Origin: Triticum aestivum
Taxonomy: Eukaryota; Streptophyta; Magnoliopsida; Poales; Poaceae
Direction of reading: 5' to 3'
Assembly: GCF_018294505.1 (NCBI RefSeq)
Contig: NC_057800.1
Location: 177,676,113-177,740,112, forward strand
Length of the DNA: 64,000 nucleotides
Below the pieces are notes generated by a model, which was not told the origin of the DNA, ran no database searches, and saw nothing but the letters and a program-made list of their open reading frames with translations. This document shows positions 61,014-64,000 of the stretch, one piece after another. Both the position numbers and the translations under genes were made by a program. Positions within the stretch are counted from its first letter, which is position 1. The number at the start of each line of letters is the position of its first letter.

Positions 61014-61620
61014 TAGGCCCATGCTGATATGTTGAGGGTGCTACGGGTGCGATGGCTGTCGGCGGCGGGGAGCGGGTCGGTAAAGCAGGGCCGATGGAGT
61101 TGAATATGGCGTCCCTGGAGCGGGTCTGGTGCAGTGGACGAAGGCTTCGGCGGGCGCGTTGTACAGTGCTTTCGGTGAGGCGGATTTGTTGCGGCGGACG
61201 AGGGCTTGTATGAAGGGCCAGCGAAGGGGCGGGTGGGGGAGTCAGTGAAGGGCCTACGCTGTGGTGGACGAGGGCGCCGGTTAAGCAGATCCGGTGCGGT
61301 GGACCATGATGGCGGTCAAGGAGATCTGGTGCGGTGGACAAGCCAGTCGCTGAAGCGGCTCCGGTGAAGTGGTGAGTTGGTAGTTGGGGGTTCCAAGGTG
61401 CGGAAGGTAGATCCGGCGGGGTGTGAGGTCCACCGCTGCGGCGGAGGACTAGATTCGGCGGCTTGCCGTGGTTGGGGGGGGGGTCGGGGAGGGGAAGGGG
61501 AGGGGTAAAGAGGGGAAACCAATGGAGTTACCAAAGCAGCCCTTTTCCGTTCATGTGGCAGGGGTAAAACAGGAATATCACAGGGCTAAACTTTCGGGCG
61601 CGTGATATTTCGATGTGAGC
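61014..61620. repeat. GC-rich stretch with a degenerate TCCGGTGCGGTGGAC repeat
   Basis: Related units occur near 61124, 61182, 61254, 61288, 61323 and 61357; the last three are about 35 bp apart. A minus-strand frame runs through it (61341-60628), but it merges into the T3 LTR, so I do not call it a gene. Origin unknown. Confidence 0.5.
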
Positions 61621-62220
61621 GGGATGTTTGAAAGCTTTTGGCTCCTAAAATTATAAGTATTCTGCTCTCGTATGGCCGACTATGATATCCTGGCCGACAA
61701 TTTGTTTGTTTTGCACGCAAAAAATGTGCAAGTTTTGAAAATCAATGTCTCCAATTCAAAACTTAGATTGTCCATTCAATTCAAATATGGATCATTAAGC
61801 TACTACAAGCAAATACCATCATATGGTCCAATTCAAATGAAATTCCAAATGTGTTTATCCTAAATATGATGACAAAAGAAAAAATGTGTATGTGTATGAA
61901 TAAAGTGGATGATTATAAAGTTTGAACATGCACGTATGTGTATATCTCTAGGTTTTATATATGAATTTGAAATCACGAAATCCCGGCTTATAAAGTGTAC
62001 CTCCGTTTAAATGAATTACAAAAGCTAATGATGGAGTCGAATTCCAAAATTCCAATCTTAGGTTTGTAATTCTGGTACATCAAGGTATATCACGCATGTT
62101 CAAAAGTATCATTGTCTCATAGTACAAACTGTGAAACAAATTGATCAACCATGAGTGCACAATATCTCAATTACGCTAAAGTCCCTCAAATATAGACACC
62201 TCACTCTTTATCTGAAGTCA
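61621..62220. other. AT-rich DNA, nothing recognised
   Basis: AT-rich sequence with short frames only and no terminal repeats or coding similarity that I can see. Confidence 0.5.
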
Positions 62221-63310
62221 ACCCCCCCACCACACACACACACATAGAGAAGTCGTTCTCTCCCCCAAACACCAACACACGAGCACATTAACACCCCTCT
62301 CTCTTGTAAAGTCCGGACCTCAACATAGGTCTCTATCACTTTGTCTCTCGGGCATGCACACATCTCTTCCCTCACTCTCTAGGTCTCCCGCTATCTCTCT
62401 TACCCAAGCACACGCACTATCTAGAGTGTATATTTCCCATACACACAAAACGTCGCCCCCAAGCGTCTATCTCCCTAGTTATGTGGTTCTCGCGCACTCA
62501 CCTCACACACCACCCCCACTTCAAACAAGCACACTTTGTCTCCTTGTGCACCACTCTCCTCTTTCTATCTCTCCCACATGCGGCCCTGCCCCAGCTCCTT
62601 CCCTGTATACATATATGTCGTGAATCTTTGCATAGCTCCCTAATGTATAATCGTTCTCGATTTCACACATTGTTCTCTACACCATCTATTCTAGATCTCT
62701 CATGAAGTCCCTATCACACACACGATGACTCGCTTCCCTTGCGTCTCTGTTCATAGGCCAATTTCGGACAACATCAACATTGTCTCCCTATCTATACGCC
62801 ATTTATGGACACAAACGACCCCTCTCGCCCCCTCTCTTCCTCCCTCCCTCTCTCTCCGTCGCTAGCTCTCTCTTTCTCTCGCTCTCACACCCCTCTCCCA
62901 CACACACACTCGATGTCTCTTCTAAGTAGTCTGCTCCCCCCGCCTGCACTCGTGCTATCTCACTACTACACATGTCACACCATTCCCCCTTCCCTTATAC
63001 TAGGTTTACATCATCAGTGGTCTCTCTACTCCACATACACTCTCTCCTTCTCACACACAAACGCGTGCACAAACACACAGACACGCACAAACACCCATTT
63101 ATCTGGATCCTCATCTCTCCTCATGTCCGCATGTGTATCTCACACACTCACTCTCTAATTATGTATATGTGTCTCCATGTTACACAACACAAAGCCCCAT
63201 GTACATTTCCCTCTCTATCCTCCACACACATAGACACAAAGAGTCTGTTATCATTGCCTCAGTCTCTAACATATCACACACGCACACTATCTCTCTCTCT
63301 CTCTCTCGCA
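62221..63310. repeat. CT/CA-rich simple-sequence tract
   Basis: For about 1.1 kb the plus strand is dominated by CTCTCT and CACACA words broken by short unique pieces, for example CACACACACACACATAG near 62234 and (TC)9 at 63290-63307. Plus-strand frames with Ser/Leu/His/Thr bias are by-products of the composition. Confidence 0.8.
63290..63307 (+). repeat. (TC)9 microsatellite
   Basis: An uninterrupted dinucleotide run, the longest pure one noted in the CT/CA-rich tract. Confidence 0.9.
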
Positions 63311-64000
63311 AACACGCTCAACAAGGGTTTCTCTATGAATAACTTATTGTCTATTCATCAACAGTCATGGAAGTATGGCGAACACGAGACGTGAAAAAGA
63401 ATAAATCTACACATGCTTAGACCACCTAGTATGACTACTAGGACTAGAGCAAGCCAAAAAGCGCGCTGCCGTCACCCCCTCCTTGTCGGCGATGGGAAAA
63501 TCTTTGTTTTACACAGTCGAGAAGTCATTGTGCTAAGGCCCCACATGCCGAGGCGTTGAATAGAATGTAGATGCTAGTTTACTGAAGCAAGTATCGATAA
63601 TACATTTGTATCTCCATACTTATATTTCTTCTCTTATAAAAATCGAGTTGGTGATGATGGTATGTGCGCCTTCTTGCAATATAGACCGTCCGATCTATAT
63701 CTAACGGATGGAAATTAAACTAAAAGATACCCGCACCCCTCTCCACATTTGTAGACAAGGCTTTCCCTCGTTCATCCTAATCTCCAACAAACCTCATTGT
63801 TGAGCAATTAAGAAAGGAAGCCTCTGGAACAAACTGGCCTGGTGGCCGCTGCCGGCGTCGTCTATCCCCATGCCTCCGCTCACTCCGACACCAACCACCA
63901 CCACACCCCACTCCTCTTCACCTTATCTCATATTTCACGAGATATCATTAGTTTTTACACATGGGATTACTCCCGCAAGGGTCAATCACAACAAGTGTTT
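63311..64000. other. Unassigned DNA at the right edge
   Basis: It holds no long frame. The stretch GACCGTCCGATCTATATCTAACGGATGG near 63686 can form an imperfect stem (CCGTCCGAT/ATCTAACGG). I cannot tell whether it is a transposon end or low-copy DNA. Confidence 0.4.

Noticed and set aside
60628..61341. Minus-strand frame of 237 codons
   Set aside because: It crosses the junction between the GC-rich repeat and the T3 LTR, so it is a chance fusion.
62354..63394. Plus-strand frames rich in Ser, Leu, His and Thr
   Set aside because: They reflect CT/CA-rich composition; frames overlap in several phases and have no domain.

Overview
The window is plant nuclear DNA from a Triticeae grass, most likely wheat or goatgrass (Triticum/Aegilops). 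Two near-complete copies of an Angela/BARE-type Copia retrotransposon, long-LTR Gypsy elements, a CACTA fragment and solo LTRs fill almost all of it. I see no intact host gene, tRNA or rRNA. All family names rest on pattern recognition; no database was searched.

Layout, left to right. 1-3874 is the right end of a Tat-type Gypsy element (T1, + strand) with a spliced gene on the opposite strand and its 3' LTR. T1 sits inside the left LTR of a non-coding LTR element (N1, 3875-14353). N1 in turn lies inside a second Tat-type element (T2, - strand, 14354-34248), which has lost gag-pol but keeps an antisense multi-exon gene, now decayed. The LTR of T2 is split by a solo LTR of the N family (N2, 21241-34038, 5-bp target duplication ACTTT), and N2 is split by Angela copy A (22147-30730).

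34249-35807 is a short low-copy island with two gene remnants, each cut exactly at a transposon border. From 35808 a Sabrina/Fatima-like Gypsy element (S, - strand) begins. Its LTR is split by Angela copy B (36425-45163, target duplication GTAGA), and its non-coding 3' region carries another solo LTR (46606-47092, target duplication CCCAT). At 49531 a CACTA transposon fragment starts. It is interrupted by a third Tat-type element (T3, - strand, 50473-61013) with degraded gag, protease, reverse transcriptase, two RNase H domains and integrase. 61014-64000 holds a GC-rich repeat, an AT-rich stretch and about 1.1 kb of CT/CA-rich DNA.

The most interesting signal is the set of antisense genes in the three Tat-type elements. 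T1 and T3 share LTR ends, polypurine tract and antisense promoter region, yet the gene placed there differs. T1 carries a spliced gene of the Transposase_28 (PF04195) type; T3 carries a protein with a clear B3-type DNA-binding domain. T2, from another LTR family, carries a third antisense gene of the PF04195 type. This suggests an exchangeable antisense cargo slot.
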